Shown here in pieces: positions 34,044 through 43,287 of a stretch of DNA of 64,000 bases. The notes below the pieces were generated by a model. That model did no database searches. It was not told the DNA's origin and saw only the letters and a list, made by a program, of their open reading frames with translations. Numbering within the stretch: position 1 is the stretch's first letter; every line of letters begins with the position of its first letter. Position numbers and translations under genes: made by a program. Source of the stretch: a bacterium (GTDB lineage: Bacteria > Pseudomonadota > Gammaproteobacteria > Burkholderiales > Thiobacillaceae); the NCBI GenBank assembly GCA_009772925.1, contig WOUQ01000002.1, positions 62,001-126,000 of the forward strand, read 5' to 3'.

Positions 34044-37000
34044 TCATGCGGCGGCGGACGGCTGGCGGCGCTGCCACAGCAGGTACAGCAAGGGGATCAC
34101 CACCAGGGTCAGCGCCGTCGAGGCGAAGGTGCCGAAGATCAGCGATACGGCGAGACCGCCGAACACCGGGTCGGTGACCATGATCGCCGAGGCGGCGATG
34201 ATCGCCAGCGCGGTGAGCAGGATCGGGCGGAAGCGCACGGCGCCGGCCTCCATCACCGCCTCTTCCAGCGAGTAGCCCTGGCGGCGGTAGTCGAGGATGA
34301 AGTCGATCAGGAGCAGCGAGTTGCGCACCACCACGCCGGCCAGGGCGATGACGCCGATCATCGAGGTGGCGGTGAAGGCCTGACCCATCGCCCAGTGGCC
34401 GGGGAAGACGCCGACCAGGGTGAGCGGGATGGCGCCCATGACGATGATCGGCAGCATGAACGACTTGTAGTAGGCGGTGAGCGTCAGGTAGATCAGCACC
34501 AGGGCGACGATGAAGGCGGAGCCGAGGTCGCGGAACACGTCGAGGGTGAGGCGCATCTCGCCGCCCCACAGCAGCGTGTAATCCACCACATCCTTCGGCT
34601 GCGCCTCGGTGAAGCCGAGGTTGCCGGTGGTGAAGGTGGCGCCGCCGGGCAGGGGCTTGCCGTCCAGCATCTGGTCGAGCGCGAGCACCGCATAGACCGG
34701 GCTGGATTTCAGCATCTCGCCGCCGACCATGACGTTGGCGTGCAGGTCGCGCGCGTGGATCGGCTTCGCCTCCGTTTCCCGCTCCACCGTGGCGATGGCG
34801 GACAGCGGGATCTGCGCGCCCTGCGCGTTGGCGACGCGCAGGCTGAGCAGGGCGGCCGGGTCGGCGCGCTGTGCGCGCGGCAGGCGCACGCTGATGTCGA
34901 TCGGTTCACGCGCGTCGACCACGTGCAGGGTGCCCATCTTGAAGCCGGACACGAAGTCGCGCAGCAGCTTGGCGACCTGCGCCGGAGCGACGCCGGCGAG
35001 CATGGCCTTCTCGGCGTCGACGCGCACGCGGTAGCCGTGGACGTCGGCGGTGACGCTGTCGTCGACGTTGATCAGGCCGTAGACCTGCTCGAAGGCGTCG
35101 CGCACCTCGCCGGCGGCGCTGCGCAATGCGTTGTAGTCGGGTCCGTACAGTTCGGCCAGCACTTGCGAGGGCACCGGCGGTCCGGGCGGCGTTTCGTAGA
35201 TCTTGATGCGCGCCTCCGGATAAGCCGCGCGTACGTCGCGCAGCGCCGTATAGAACTCATCGGCAATTTCGTGCGAGGACAGCGAACGGTCGTGCTTGTC
35301 GCTCAGATTGACGCGGATCTGCGCCAGGTTTTCGCCGCGCTTGAGCATGTCGCCGCGCACCAGGGCGGCGAAGTCGATGGGCGCGGCCATGCCGACGAAG
35401 GCCTGGTAATCGGCCACCTCGGGGTGGCGCGCCAGGGTATCACCCAGGGCGCGGGCGACGCCGTCGGTGGCGGCCAGCGCGGTGCCGGCCGGCATGTCCA
35501 CCTGCAGCAGCATGGAGTTGGTGTTGTCGTTGGGCAGCATCTTCAGCTCGACGCCCAGCGGCGACAGCGGTCCGTTCATGCCGGCGGGACGCATGAACTG
35601 CCAGGCCGGCATGAGCATGGCGCCGATCAGCAGGCCGAGCACCACCAGGAAGAGCAGGTTGCGCTTGGCCGCGCTCTCCATCAACGGACGCGCCACCGCC
35701 AGATACATGCGGCGCAGCGGATCCGCCTCGGCGTGGCCGTGGTCCTCCAGGCTTTCCCGCTTCTCCATCTCGCGCAAGGCCTTGCCGCGCAGCGCCCGGC
35801 GCGCCGCCCAGGGCACCACCGAGTAGGCGATGAGCAGCGAGGCCAGCATGGCCACCGGCACGTTGATGGGAATGGGCCGCATGAAGGGGCCCATCATGCC
35901 GGTGACGAAGGCCATCGGGATGAAGGCGAGGATCACCGCCAGGGTGGCGACGTTGGTGGGGTTGCCGATCTCGTTGGTGGCGTTGACCAGGGTCTTGCCG
36001 AACTCCTCCATCTTCACCTTGCCGTGGTGCAGGTGGCGGTGGATGTTCTCGATGACGACGATGGAGTCATCCACCAGCAGACCCAGCGCGAGGATCAGAG
36101 CGAACAGGGTGATGCGGTTGATGGTCTGGCCGAGCACCAGGCCGACCGCCAGGACGATGAACAGGATGAGCGGGATGGTCAGGGTGACGATGCCCGCCTC
36201 GCGCCAGCCGAGAAACCACCACATCAGCAGGATCACCGTGAAGATGGCGATGCCGAGGTGCTCGACCAGCAGGTTGACGGCGGCGTCGGCGCGCTCGCCG
36301 TCGTCGCGCGTGATGGTCACCTCGATCCCTTCGGGGATGGCCTGGCGCTTGAGATCATCCAGTTTGCCCTGCACGGCGGCGGCGACGTCGACCGCGTTGG
36401 TGCCGGCCTTCTTGGCGATGGCCAGGGTCACCGCTGCCGAGGTACCGTCGCGCGCGGCCTTGCCGGCGGCCGGACCGAAACCGATCCAGGTCGCCTCTTC
36501 CACCTCGGCGCCGCCCTGCTCGACGCGCGCGATGTCACGCAGATACACCGGGCGCCCCTGGGAGACGCCGACGACGATGGCGCCCACCTCCTCGGGACTA
36601 CCCAGGAAACCGTCCAGGCGCAGTGGCGTGGCGCGGTTGTCGCGCGTCAGCGTGCCCAGCGGCGCCGACACGTTGGCGCCGCGCAGGGCCTGGTCGACGC
36701 GGTCAAGGCTGAGGCCGGCGCCCGTCAGGCGCTGCGGGTCGATCCATACGTTGAGGGCCGGCGCACGGCCGCCGATGAGCTGGGTGAACGACACGCCCGG
36801 CGCGTTGCGCAGGTGTTCCAGCAGGCGCGCACCAATCTCGCGCAGGACGCGGTCGTCGTGCTCGCGCGAACTCAGCGTGACGGTCAGGATGGGCACGTCG
36901 TCGACGTTGATCGGCTTGATGATGGGCTCGTTGGCGCCGGGCGGAATGCGATCCATGTTCTGCACGAGCTGGTTGTAAAGCTTCACCAGGCTCTGTTCCT

Positions 37001-37331
37001 GATCCTCGCCCACCTCGAACTGCACGGTGACCACGCCGTAGTCGTTGGCCGCGTAGCCATAGCTGTGGTCGACGCCGGACTGGGCGTGCATGATCGCCTG
37101 CAGCGGCTTGACGATCAGGTTGTTGACCTCCTCGGCGGAGGCGCCCGGCTTGGTGACGACGATGTTGGCCGCCGGCACCACGATCTGCGGGTTGTATTCG
37201 CGCGGCGTCAGGCCCAGCGCCAGCATCCCCAGCATGAACAGGCCGAGGATGACCAGGGGCGTGATCTTGGATTCGAGGAAGGCGTCGGCCAGCTTGCCGG
37301 CGATGTTGATCTGCGAACCATTCATGGACAT
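34044..37331 (-). CDS. RND efflux transporter, inner-membrane permease
   Basis: Proton-driven permease of a tripartite pump. The 1095 residues have the two-fold RND plan: a membrane helix near residue 25, a large periplasmic porter loop, then TM helices 2-6 including LLVDDSIVVIENI with the Asp pair of TM4 used for proton relay, and a repeat of the same plan in the second half (SMIGVIALAGVVVRNSLLLIDF). The Asp pair places it nearer the multidrug-type (HAE) pumps than the heavy-metal type. The adaptor and TolC genes are directly upstream. A ladder of one-codon gaps is not seen, but the three genes are within 30 bp of each other. Confidence 0.94.
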   Translation of the reverse strand: MSMNGSQINIAGKLADAFLESKITPLVILGLFMLGMLALGLTPREYNPQIVVPAANIVVTKPGASAEEVNNLIVKPLQAIMHAQSGVDHSYGYAANDYGVVTVQFEVGEDQEQSLVKLYNQLVQNMDRIPPGANEPIIKPINVDDVPILTVTLSSREHDDRVLREIGARLLEHLRNAPGVSFTQLIGGRAPALNVWIDPQRLTGAGLSLDRVDQALRGANVSAPLGTLTRDNRATPLRLDGFLGSPEEVGAIVVGVSQGRPVYLRDIARVEQGGAEVEEATWIGFGPAAGKAARDGTSAAVTLAIAKKAGTNAVDVAAAVQGKLDDLKRQAIPEGIEVTITRDDGERADAAVNLLVEHLGIAIFTVILLMWWFLGWREAGIVTLTIPLILFIVLAVGLVLGQTINRITLFALILALGLLVDDSIVVIENIHRHLHHGKVKMEEFGKTLVNATNEIGNPTNVATLAVILAFIPMAFVTGMMGPFMRPIPINVPVAMLASLLIAYSVVPWAARRALRGKALREMEKRESLEDHGHAEADPLRRMYLAVARPLMESAAKRNLLFLVVLGLLIGAMLMPAWQFMRPAGMNGPLSPLGVELKMLPNDNTNSMLLQVDMPAGTALAATDGVARALGDTLARHPEVADYQAFVGMAAPIDFAALVRGDMLKRGENLAQIRVNLSDKHDRSLSSHEIADEFYTALRDVRAAYPEARIKIYETPPGPPVPSQVLAELYGPDYNALRSAAGEVRDAFEQVYGLINVDDSVTADVHGYRVRVDAEKAMLAGVAPAQVAKLLRDFVSGFKMGTLHVVDAREPIDISVRLPRAQRADPAALLSLRVANAQGAQIPLSAIATVERETEAKPIHARDLHANVMVGGEMLKSSPVYAVLALDQMLDGKPLPGGATFTTGNLGFTEAQPKDVVDYTLLWGGEMRLTLDVFRDLGSAFIVALVLIYLTLTAYYKSFMLPIIVMGAIPLTLVGVFPGHWAMGQAFTATSMIGVIALAGVVVRNSLLLIDFILDYRRQGYSLEEAVMEAGAVRFRPILLTALAIIAASAIMVTDPVFGGLAVSLIFGTFASTALTLVVIPLLYLLWQRRQPSAAA

Positions 37332-37356
37332 GGCGCGTTTCCCTCTCGTCGGGCGC

Positions 37357-38418
37357 TCAGGCGCCGGCCTTGTCGCCGGATTCCAGCTGCTCCAGGGCGC
37401 CGCCGGTTACGACGCGCTCGCCGGCGGCAAGTCCCGCCTGCACCTCGACCGCGCCGTCCTGGCGGGTACCGGCGCGCACCATGCGGAAACGCGCGATGCC
37501 GTCGGCGCCGACCACGAACACACCCTCGATGCCGGCCCGACGCACCAGGGCGGCGGCCGGCACCGTCAGCACCTCGCGTTCGCCGGCGGGGAAGAGGACG
37601 CGCGCGAACAGGCCGCTCTTCAGGCCGGCGCCGGCGATGTCGAGCTTGACCAGGAAGGTGCGGGTGACCGGATCGGCGGCGGGCGACACGCGCGCCAGGC
37701 GGGCGGACAGCGGGCGCTCCTGGCCCTCCACCTCGACCAGAATCTGCGCGCCGGGCTTGAGACCACCCAGCACCGGTTCGGGAACCTGGGTCTCCACCTG
37801 AAGGCGGCCGGGATTCTCCACCACCAGCACCGGACGTCCGGGCGCCGCCAGATCGCCCGCGTGCGCCAGCTTGCGCGTGACCACGCCGGCGATGGGCGAG
37901 GTGACGCTGGCGTAGCGCAACTGGCCGGTGGCGGTGTCGAGCCCGGCGCGGGCCTGGTTCAGACGGGATTCGGCGATGTCGTGCTGCAGCTTCATCTTTT
38001 CGAACTGCTGGCGGGTGACCGCCTCTTCCTTGTACAGGGCCTCGAAGCGCTTGTACTCCAGGCTGGCGTCGGCCAGCGCGTCCTCGGCCTGCTTGACGCC
38101 GGCGCGGGACTGCTGCACCTGGCCCTGCAGATCGACGGGATCGACGCTGAACAGGCGCTGCCCGACTGCCACGCTCTGTCCTTCTGCCACGTCGATGGAA
38201 CGGATGTAACCCATCAGGCGGGAAGCCACCTGGACCTGCTGTTCCGCCACCAGCGTGGCGGGCGCGGGCTGATAGGCGGCGACGCGCAGGAGCGCCGCCG
38301 GCGCGGTTTCCACCGGCACGACGCGCGGCGCGGCGGCCTGGCCGGAGGCCGGGTCCTGGTTGCCGCAGCCGGCGAGGAGCGCAGCGATAAAAAGGGAAAT
38401 GGGCAATTGTTTCAACAT
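37357..38418 (-). CDS. RND periplasmic adaptor (HlyD/MFP), lipoprotein
   Basis: Membrane-fusion subunit that bridges permease and outer-membrane channel. The 353 residues start with a lipoprotein signal (LFIAALLAGC, lipobox LAGC). Then come the barrel-sandwich halves (VASRLMGYIRSIDVAEGQSV, TSPIAGVVTRKLAHAGDLA), a long coiled-coil hairpin between them (about 110-170), and a beta-barrel and membrane-proximal domain. It lies 25 bp before the permease gene. Confidence 0.94.
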   Translation of the reverse strand: MLKQLPISLFIAALLAGCGNQDPASGQAAAPRVVPVETAPAALLRVAAYQPAPATLVAEQQVQVASRLMGYIRSIDVAEGQSVAVGQRLFSVDPVDLQGQVQQSRAGVKQAEDALADASLEYKRFEALYKEEAVTRQQFEKMKLQHDIAESRLNQARAGLDTATGQLRYASVTSPIAGVVTRKLAHAGDLAAPGRPVLVVENPGRLQVETQVPEPVLGGLKPGAQILVEVEGQERPLSARLARVSPAADPVTRTFLVKLDIAGAGLKSGLFARVLFPAGEREVLTVPAAALVRRAGIEGVFVVGADGIARFRMVRAGTRQDGAVEVQAGLAAGERVVTGGALEQLESGDKAGA

Positions 38419-38431
38419 GGTCCGATCCCCA

Positions 38432-39778
38432 TCAAAGTTGGTCCAAATCCAGCAGGCCGGCGGCGTGCAGCACCTGCCCGCGGCTCACCGAAAGGTCGAA
38501 GCGCGCGGTGGCCAGGTCGGCGCGCGCCCGGTCGAGCAGCGTCTGCGCGGAAAGCAGGTCGACCAGGGTGGTGACGCCGTTCTCGTAGCGCAGCTTGGTG
38601 AGGCGCTGCACCTCCTCGGCCTCCCTCGCCGCCTCCTCGCGCGCCGCCAGCCGCTCTTCGGCCTCCAGCGCGCGGCGGCGCGCCTCGGTCAGGCCGAAGA
38701 TGACGCCATCCTCGGCCTGGCGCAGGCGCGCGACCTGCTCCATGCGCGCCGCCTGGGCTCGGTCAATGGCAGCGTTGTTGGAGCCGCCATCGAACAGATT
38801 CCACGACACGCTGCCACCCAGGGTGTAGGACGAGGCATCGAAGCCGAGATTTTCGTCATTCCAGTCCTGGCGTGCCATGACGTTGACCTGCGGCAGCTTG
38901 GCGCCCCGCGCGGCCAGTGCCGCGGCCTGCATCGCCTCGACCTGGGCGCGCAAGGCGCGCAGCCCGGGATGCGTGGCCAGGGCCTGCTCGCGCAACGACT
39001 CCAGGCCACCCTCCGGCAATTTCAGCCGCGCTTCGTCGCCCACATCGACCGTCTCGGCGAGACCGCGGCCCATCAGCAGCTTCAGACGGTCCAGGGCGGT
39101 GGCCTCATGGCGCCGTGCTTCGCTGACGCGCAACCGGGCGTTCTCCAGATTCACCCGCGCCGACAACACATCGCTGCGCACCGCCATGCCCTGCTTGTGC
39201 AGATTGCCGGCGGCGCGCGCGTATTCCGTCGCGGCCGCCTGCGCCCTTTCGCTGACGCGCAGGTTGGCGCGGGCCAAATGCACGCCCTGGTAGGCCTCCA
39301 GCACGTCCAGCAGCACGCTCTGCCGCGCCGCCAGATCGCCGTCGCGGGCAGCGCGGGCGTAGGCGCGGGCCTCATCCTGACGAGCGCTGATCTGGCCGCC
39401 GCTATAGACGGGAGCGGTGACCTCGACACGGCTATTGAAATTGCTTATTGATGAAGGGTCGTTCAGCGTCGCCGGATTGAAATCCGACGCCTTGATCCGT
39501 TCCTGCCCCAGCCTCAGGCCAAAAGCGGCGAGGGGGTCATTGGTCTGCGTGGCATTGAGGGAAACGGTGACACGCGGCAGACGCGAGCCATCGACCTGAC
39601 GTGTTCCCGCCTCGGCCTGCGCCACCCGCGCCTGGCTGGCCGCCATGTCGGGGTTGCCCGCCAGCGCGGCCTCGGCCGCCCGACGCAGAGTCAGGGTCTC
39701 CGCCGCCGCCACGCCCCAGGCCAGGGCCAGGGCCAGGCTGACGGCGAGCATGTTGCCGATCAATCGTGCAATCCGCAT
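38432..39778 (-). CDS. TolC-family outer-membrane channel
   Basis: Outer-membrane exit duct of the tripartite pump. The 448 residues have a signal peptide (about 1-26, cleavage after VAAA) and two TolC repeats rich in long helices, for example AEAALAGNPDMAASQARVAQ and LREQALATHPGLRALRAQVE. The C-terminal segment is TLVDLLSAQTLLDRARADLA. It is the first gene of the tolC-adaptor-RND-DUF2892 unit; a strong promoter is 57 bp upstream. It is more like the OEP/efflux group than the type I secretion TolC of E. coli. Confidence 0.92.
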   Translation of the reverse strand: MRIARLIGNMLAVSLALALAWGVAAAETLTLRRAAEAALAGNPDMAASQARVAQAEAGTRQVDGSRLPRVTVSLNATQTNDPLAAFGLRLGQERIKASDFNPATLNDPSSISNFNSRVEVTAPVYSGGQISARQDEARAYARAARDGDLAARQSVLLDVLEAYQGVHLARANLRVSERAQAAATEYARAAGNLHKQGMAVRSDVLSARVNLENARLRVSEARRHEATALDRLKLLMGRGLAETVDVGDEARLKLPEGGLESLREQALATHPGLRALRAQVEAMQAAALAARGAKLPQVNVMARQDWNDENLGFDASSYTLGGSVSWNLFDGGSNNAAIDRAQAARMEQVARLRQAEDGVIFGLTEARRRALEAEERLAAREEAAREAEEVQRLTKLRYENGVTTLVDLLSAQTLLDRARADLATARFDLSVSRGQVLHAAGLLDLDQL

Positions 39779-39819
39779 GTCACACCTCTTGCATGCCGAC
39801 CCGGGGGCGGGCGCTGAAG

Positions 39820-39869
39820 TATTAGAGGACGCTAATATTAAAGATAAAATAAACTTATGGCAAGATAAG
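39820..39869 (-). promoter_or_regulatory. Promoter of the RND operon with two flanking palindromes
   Basis: On the minus strand TTGCCA (39863-39858) and TAATAT (39840-39835) are 17 bp apart, close to consensus. Palindrome CTTAT-N6-ATAAG (39854-39869) covers the -35, and TATTAG-N6-CTAATA (39820-39837) covers the -10 and start region. Both have the same 6-bp spacer, as does the site before arsR (40440-40455). They are the likely operators of the ArsR repressor. The rest of the 257-bp gap to arsR shows nothing clear. Confidence 0.7.
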
Positions 39870-40035
39870 TGCCACCGGATATTGTATAGCCTCGCTTCAG
39901 GGGAAAAATACGCAACATGCGAGGGCTAGCCGCGGGGGAGCCTGTCTCCGACCTGTCATCTGATACCGACAGGGCGCCTCCGGCACACCTAGCGTGCGCC
40001 GGCACTCGGGAGTTGATGCCTGTTAAAGCAGCGGC

Positions 40036-40350
40036 TTATTTGGCAAAGGCACAGAAGACGTCGCGCATCATGCCTATGAGTTGCAGGGTACGGGTGTCAC
40101 CCACGCGGTAATAGACACGGTTCGCGTCCTTGCGCGTGCGCAGTACTCCCTTGTCGCGCAGGATGGCGAGGTGCTGCGAGATGTTGCTCTGGGAGGTGCC
40201 GACATTCTCGACGATGTCCTGCACGCTCACCTCCTTGTCCCCGAGCACGCAGAGTATCTTCAGCCGCAGGGGGTGCGACATGGCCTTGAGGGCCCGTGAC
40301 GCCTGCTCGATGTGTTCGTCCTTGTCGATGAGTTCAATGGACTCGGTCAT
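40036..40350 (-). CDS. ArsR-family regulator with SqrR/BigR-type cysteine pair
   Basis: 104-residue winged-helix repressor. The recognition helix region is SQSNISQHLAILRDKGVL. The typical ArsR metal site (ELCVCDL) is missing. Instead there are two cysteines only, C34 in KILCVLGD and C100 in DVFCAFAK. The 66-residue spacing equals that of C41/C107 in the persulfide sensor SqrR, and the first Cys sits in the same ILC context. The gene lies upstream of the RND operon on the same strand, separated by 257 bp with its own operator-like promoter region. It probably represses that operon and itself until sulfane sulfur links the cysteines; this is inferred. Confidence 0.88.
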   Translation of the reverse strand: MTESIELIDKDEHIEQASRALKAMSHPLRLKILCVLGDKEVSVQDIVENVGTSQSNISQHLAILRDKGVLRTRKDANRVYYRVGDTRTLQLIGMMRDVFCAFAK

Positions 40351-40439
40351 GCTGTCTCCGTACTGCCAGATAATGTTGTGCCAGTGGCCGGCGGCCGGGC
40401 TCCTAGCGCCACGATCCGCTCGTGCCAGTATACCCCTCC

Positions 40440-40455
40440 AGTATTCAAATATACT
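40440..40455. promoter_or_regulatory. Palindrome between arsR and gpmI
   Basis: AGTAT-TCAAAT-ATACT, with the 6-bp spacer also seen at the two palindromes of the tolC promoter. It is in AT-rich DNA 90 bp upstream of arsR and 48 bp upstream of gpmI. CCAGTAT also repeats directly at 40426 and 40438. It is a candidate autoregulatory site of ArsR. Confidence 0.5.
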
Positions 40456-40502
40456 AAAATACCGAGCGAAATTTACGTCCTGAATAAAGATAAAATAGAC
40501 CG

Positions 40503-42065
40503 ATGCCGAATCATCCCGCCGTCAAGCCCGTTCTGCTCCTCATTCTGGACGGCTTCGGCTGCCGCGAACCCGACCACCACAACGCCATCGCCCTGGCCCG
40601 CAAGCCGAACTGGGACCGGTTGTGGAACACCTATCCGCATACCCTGATCCAGGCCTCGGAAGCGGCGGTCGGCCTGCCCGCCGGACAAATGGGCAACTCC
40701 GAGGTGGGACACCTCAACATCGGCGCGGGTCGCGTGGTGTACCAGGAATTCACGCGCATCGACCGCGCCATCCAGGAAGGTCATTTCGCCGGCAACATGA
40801 CGCTGCTGGACGTCATCGATCAGGTCAAGCGGCGCGACTCCACCCTGCACCTCTTCGGCCTGTTGTCCGACGGCGGCGTGCACAGCCATGAGAACCACTT
40901 CCACGCCATGCTCGGCATGGCGGCGCAGGCCGGTCTGCGCAATGTGTACGTGCACGCCTTCCTGGACGGTCGGGATACGCCGCCGAAAAGCGCGGAAGCT
41001 TACCTGCGTTGTTTGCAGGACAAGGTCGACGGCCTCGGCGTGGGCCGCATCGCCTCCATCGTCGGCCGCTACTTCGCCATGGATCGGGACCGCCGCTGGC
41101 CGCGGGTCAAGCTCGCCTATGATCTGTTGACCCTGGGCCACGCCGAATTCAGCGCGCCTTCCGCCAATCTCGGCCTGGAAATGGCCTATGCCCGGGGCGA
41201 GACCGACGAATTCGTCAAACCCACCGTCATCACACCGGCCGGCGAGGCGCCTCCGCGCATGCGCGACGGCGACGCCGTGGTGTTCATGAACTTCCGTTCC
41301 GACCGCGCGCGCCAGTTGACGCGGGCCTTCACGGCGCCGGACTTCGCCGAGTTCGAGCGGGAATACGTGCCGCAACTCTGCCGCTACTGCACGCTCACCA
41401 GCTACAGCGAGGAATTCGACCTGCCGGTGGCCTTCCCGCCGGACCGGGTGCGCAACGGCTTCGGCGAATACATCGCCAACCTCGGCCTGCGCCAGTTGCG
41501 CATCGCCGAAACCGAGAAATACCCGCACGTCACCTATTTCTTCAACGGCGGCGAGGAAACCGTCTATACGGGCGAAGACCGCATCATGGTGAAGTCGCCG
41601 CCGGTCGCCACCTATGACCTGAAGCCGGAAATGAGCGCCTTCGAGGTCACCGACAAACTGGTCGAGGCCATACTCAGCCGTAAATACGACGCCATCATCT
41701 GCAACTTTGCCAATACCGACATGGTCGGCCACACCGGCATCCTGGAGGCCGCCATCCAGGCGGTGGAAGCGGTGGACGTCTGCATCGGCCGGGCGGTCGA
41801 GGCCATGCAGTCGACGGGCGGGGAAGTGCTGATCACCGCCGACCATGGCAATGCGGAAACCATGCTGGATCCGCTCACCAAGCAGCCCCACACGGCGCAC
41901 ACCACCAATCTGGTGCCCTTCGTCTACATCGGCCGCGCCGCCGACATGCAGGACAGCGGCGCCCTGGAAGACATCGCCCCCACCCTGCTGAGGATGATGG
42001 GCCTGCCACAGCCGCCGGAAATGAGCGGCCACCCACTCATCCACTTCAGGCATTCGCCGGACTGA
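40503..42065 (+). CDS. gpmI: 2,3-bisphosphoglycerate-independent phosphoglycerate mutase
   Basis: Mn-dependent glycolytic mutase (3-PG to 2-PG). The 520 residues of the alkaline-phosphatase superfamily have LLLILDGFG at the start, the phosphoserine S66 in GQMGNSEVGHLNIGAG, FLDGRDTPP, MNFRSDRARQ, and the metal ligands in NFANTDMVGHTG and ITADHGNAE. The promoter must lie in the AT-rich 150 bp shared with arsR. TAAAAT occurs 7 bp before the ATG but is too close to be the main -10 unless the mRNA is leaderless. It heads gpmI-envC-ctpA. Confidence 0.97.
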   Translation: MPNHPAVKPVLLLILDGFGCREPDHHNAIALARKPNWDRLWNTYPHTLIQASEAAVGLPAGQMGNSEVGHLNIGAGRVVYQEFTRIDRAIQEGHFAGNMTLLDVIDQVKRRDSTLHLFGLLSDGGVHSHENHFHAMLGMAAQAGLRNVYVHAFLDGRDTPPKSAEAYLRCLQDKVDGLGVGRIASIVGRYFAMDRDRRWPRVKLAYDLLTLGHAEFSAPSANLGLEMAYARGETDEFVKPTVITPAGEAPPRMRDGDAVVFMNFRSDRARQLTRAFTAPDFAEFEREYVPQLCRYCTLTSYSEEFDLPVAFPPDRVRNGFGEYIANLGLRQLRIAETEKYPHVTYFFNGGEETVYTGEDRIMVKSPPVATYDLKPEMSAFEVTDKLVEAILSRKYDAIICNFANTDMVGHTGILEAAIQAVEAVDVCIGRAVEAMQSTGGEVLITADHGNAETMLDPLTKQPHTAHTTNLVPFVYIGRAADMQDSGALEDIAPTLLRMMGLPQPPEMSGHPLIHFRHSPD

Positions 42066-42082
42066 CCGGTCCGGCTGTCCCC

Positions 42083-43255
42083 GTGCGCGCGCTGCTGGTT
42101 TCTCTGATGGCCCTGTTCGCGTCGGCGGCGGCGGCCTCCCCGGACAGCGGCAAACAGCAGGAGCTGAAGGAACTGCGCGGCCGCATCCAGGCCCTGCAGG
42201 AAGAAATGGAGCAAGCCCGCGAGGACCGTTCCGAGGTATCCGACGCGCTCAAGAAATCAGAACGGCGCATCTCCGACGTAAACCGTGGCCTGCGTGATCT
42301 GGAACTGCGCAAACGCCGGCTTTCCCGCGATCTGCAGCAGCTCAACGAGGACACCCGCGTGACCCAGAGCGAGATCGCCGAGCAGCAGAAACGCCTCGCC
42401 GAACTCCTGCGCGAACGCTACATGCAAGGGGGCGGCGACGCCATGAAACTCTTGCTGAACGGCCAGAACCCGTCCGAGGTGGCGCGTAATCTCGAGTATT
42501 ACGGCTACATTGGCCGCGCCCGGGCGGATCTCATCCGCGCCCATCGCGAGTCCCTGGCCCGCTTGCGCGGCCTGCACGAGAAAACCCAGCAACAGAACGA
42601 TGACCTGACACGGGTGCAGCAGGACAAGGTGGCACAACGCAAGACCCTCGAGGCAGAGAAGGGCGAGCGCCAGCAGGTGCTCTACAAACTCTCCGAGCAG
42701 ATTCGCAAGCAGCGCAGGGAAATCGACACCCTGGCGCGCGACGAAAAACGCCTGGCCACCCTCATCGCCCGGCTGGCGAAAATCACGCCCGCCCGCCCAG
42801 CCGCCGCCACCAAGCCCGGCCAGAAGGTGGAACGCGTGGCGGATGCGAGTCTCGCCGGCCTGGATTTCGCGCGCCTGCGCGGCAAGCTGGCCTTGCCCGT
42901 GGCCGGCGAAATCCGGCACAAGTTCGGGCAGGGCCGCGAGGGCGGCGGCCCTGCCTGGAAAGGGCTGTTCATCCGCGCGCGCCAGGGCCAGGAGGTACGC
43001 GCCGTGGGCAGCGGCCAGGTCGCCTTCGCCGACTGGCTGCGCGGCTTCGGCAACCTGCTCATCGTCGATCATGGTGCCGGCTACCTCAGCCTATACAGTA
43101 ATAATGAAAGCTTGTATAAACAGCCGGGCGAGTCTGTGCGCGCGGGCGACGTGGTGGCCGCGGTGGGCGCCACGGGGGGTCAGGATGAACCCGGCCTCTA
43201 TTTCGAACTACGCCACCAGGGCAAACCTTTCGACCCTCTCACCTGGGTCCGTTGA
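42083..43255 (+). CDS. envC: Murein hydrolase activator EnvC
   Basis: Periplasmic activator of amidases AmiA/AmiB at the division site, recruited by FtsEX. The 390 residues have a signal peptide (1-19), a long coiled coil (about 22-250) and a C-terminal LytM/M23 fold (about 270-390). That fold has lost the zinc His residues of active endopeptidases: it shows GQGREGGGPAWKGLFI where M23 enzymes have HxGxD-like sites. This is expected for EnvC. The start is GTG 42083, 17 bp after gpmI. ctpA follows. Confidence 0.93.
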   Translation: MRALLVSLMALFASAAAASPDSGKQQELKELRGRIQALQEEMEQAREDRSEVSDALKKSERRISDVNRGLRDLELRKRRLSRDLQQLNEDTRVTQSEIAEQQKRLAELLRERYMQGGGDAMKLLLNGQNPSEVARNLEYYGYIGRARADLIRAHRESLARLRGLHEKTQQQNDDLTRVQQDKVAQRKTLEAEKGERQQVLYKLSEQIRKQRREIDTLARDEKRLATLIARLAKITPARPAAATKPGQKVERVADASLAGLDFARLRGKLALPVAGEIRHKFGQGREGGGPAWKGLFIRARQGQEVRAVGSGQVAFADWLRGFGNLLIVDHGAGYLSLYSNNESLYKQPGESVRAGDVVAAVGATGGQDEPGLYFELRHQGKPFDPLTWVR

Positions 43256-43287
43256 ACTCGGAGCGATCCGCGGCATCAAGAGGCAGT

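Noticed and set aside
33288-37649. A 1453-codon plus-strand open frame opposite the RND permease gene
   Set aside because: It is the complement of a clear RND transporter, rich in Gln, His and Gly as expected for an antisense frame in GC-rich DNA, and shows no domain.
42843-43255. EnvC C-terminal domain as an active M23 endopeptidase
   Set aside because: The zinc-binding His residues are missing; this is the normal state for EnvC activators, so it is not a defect.
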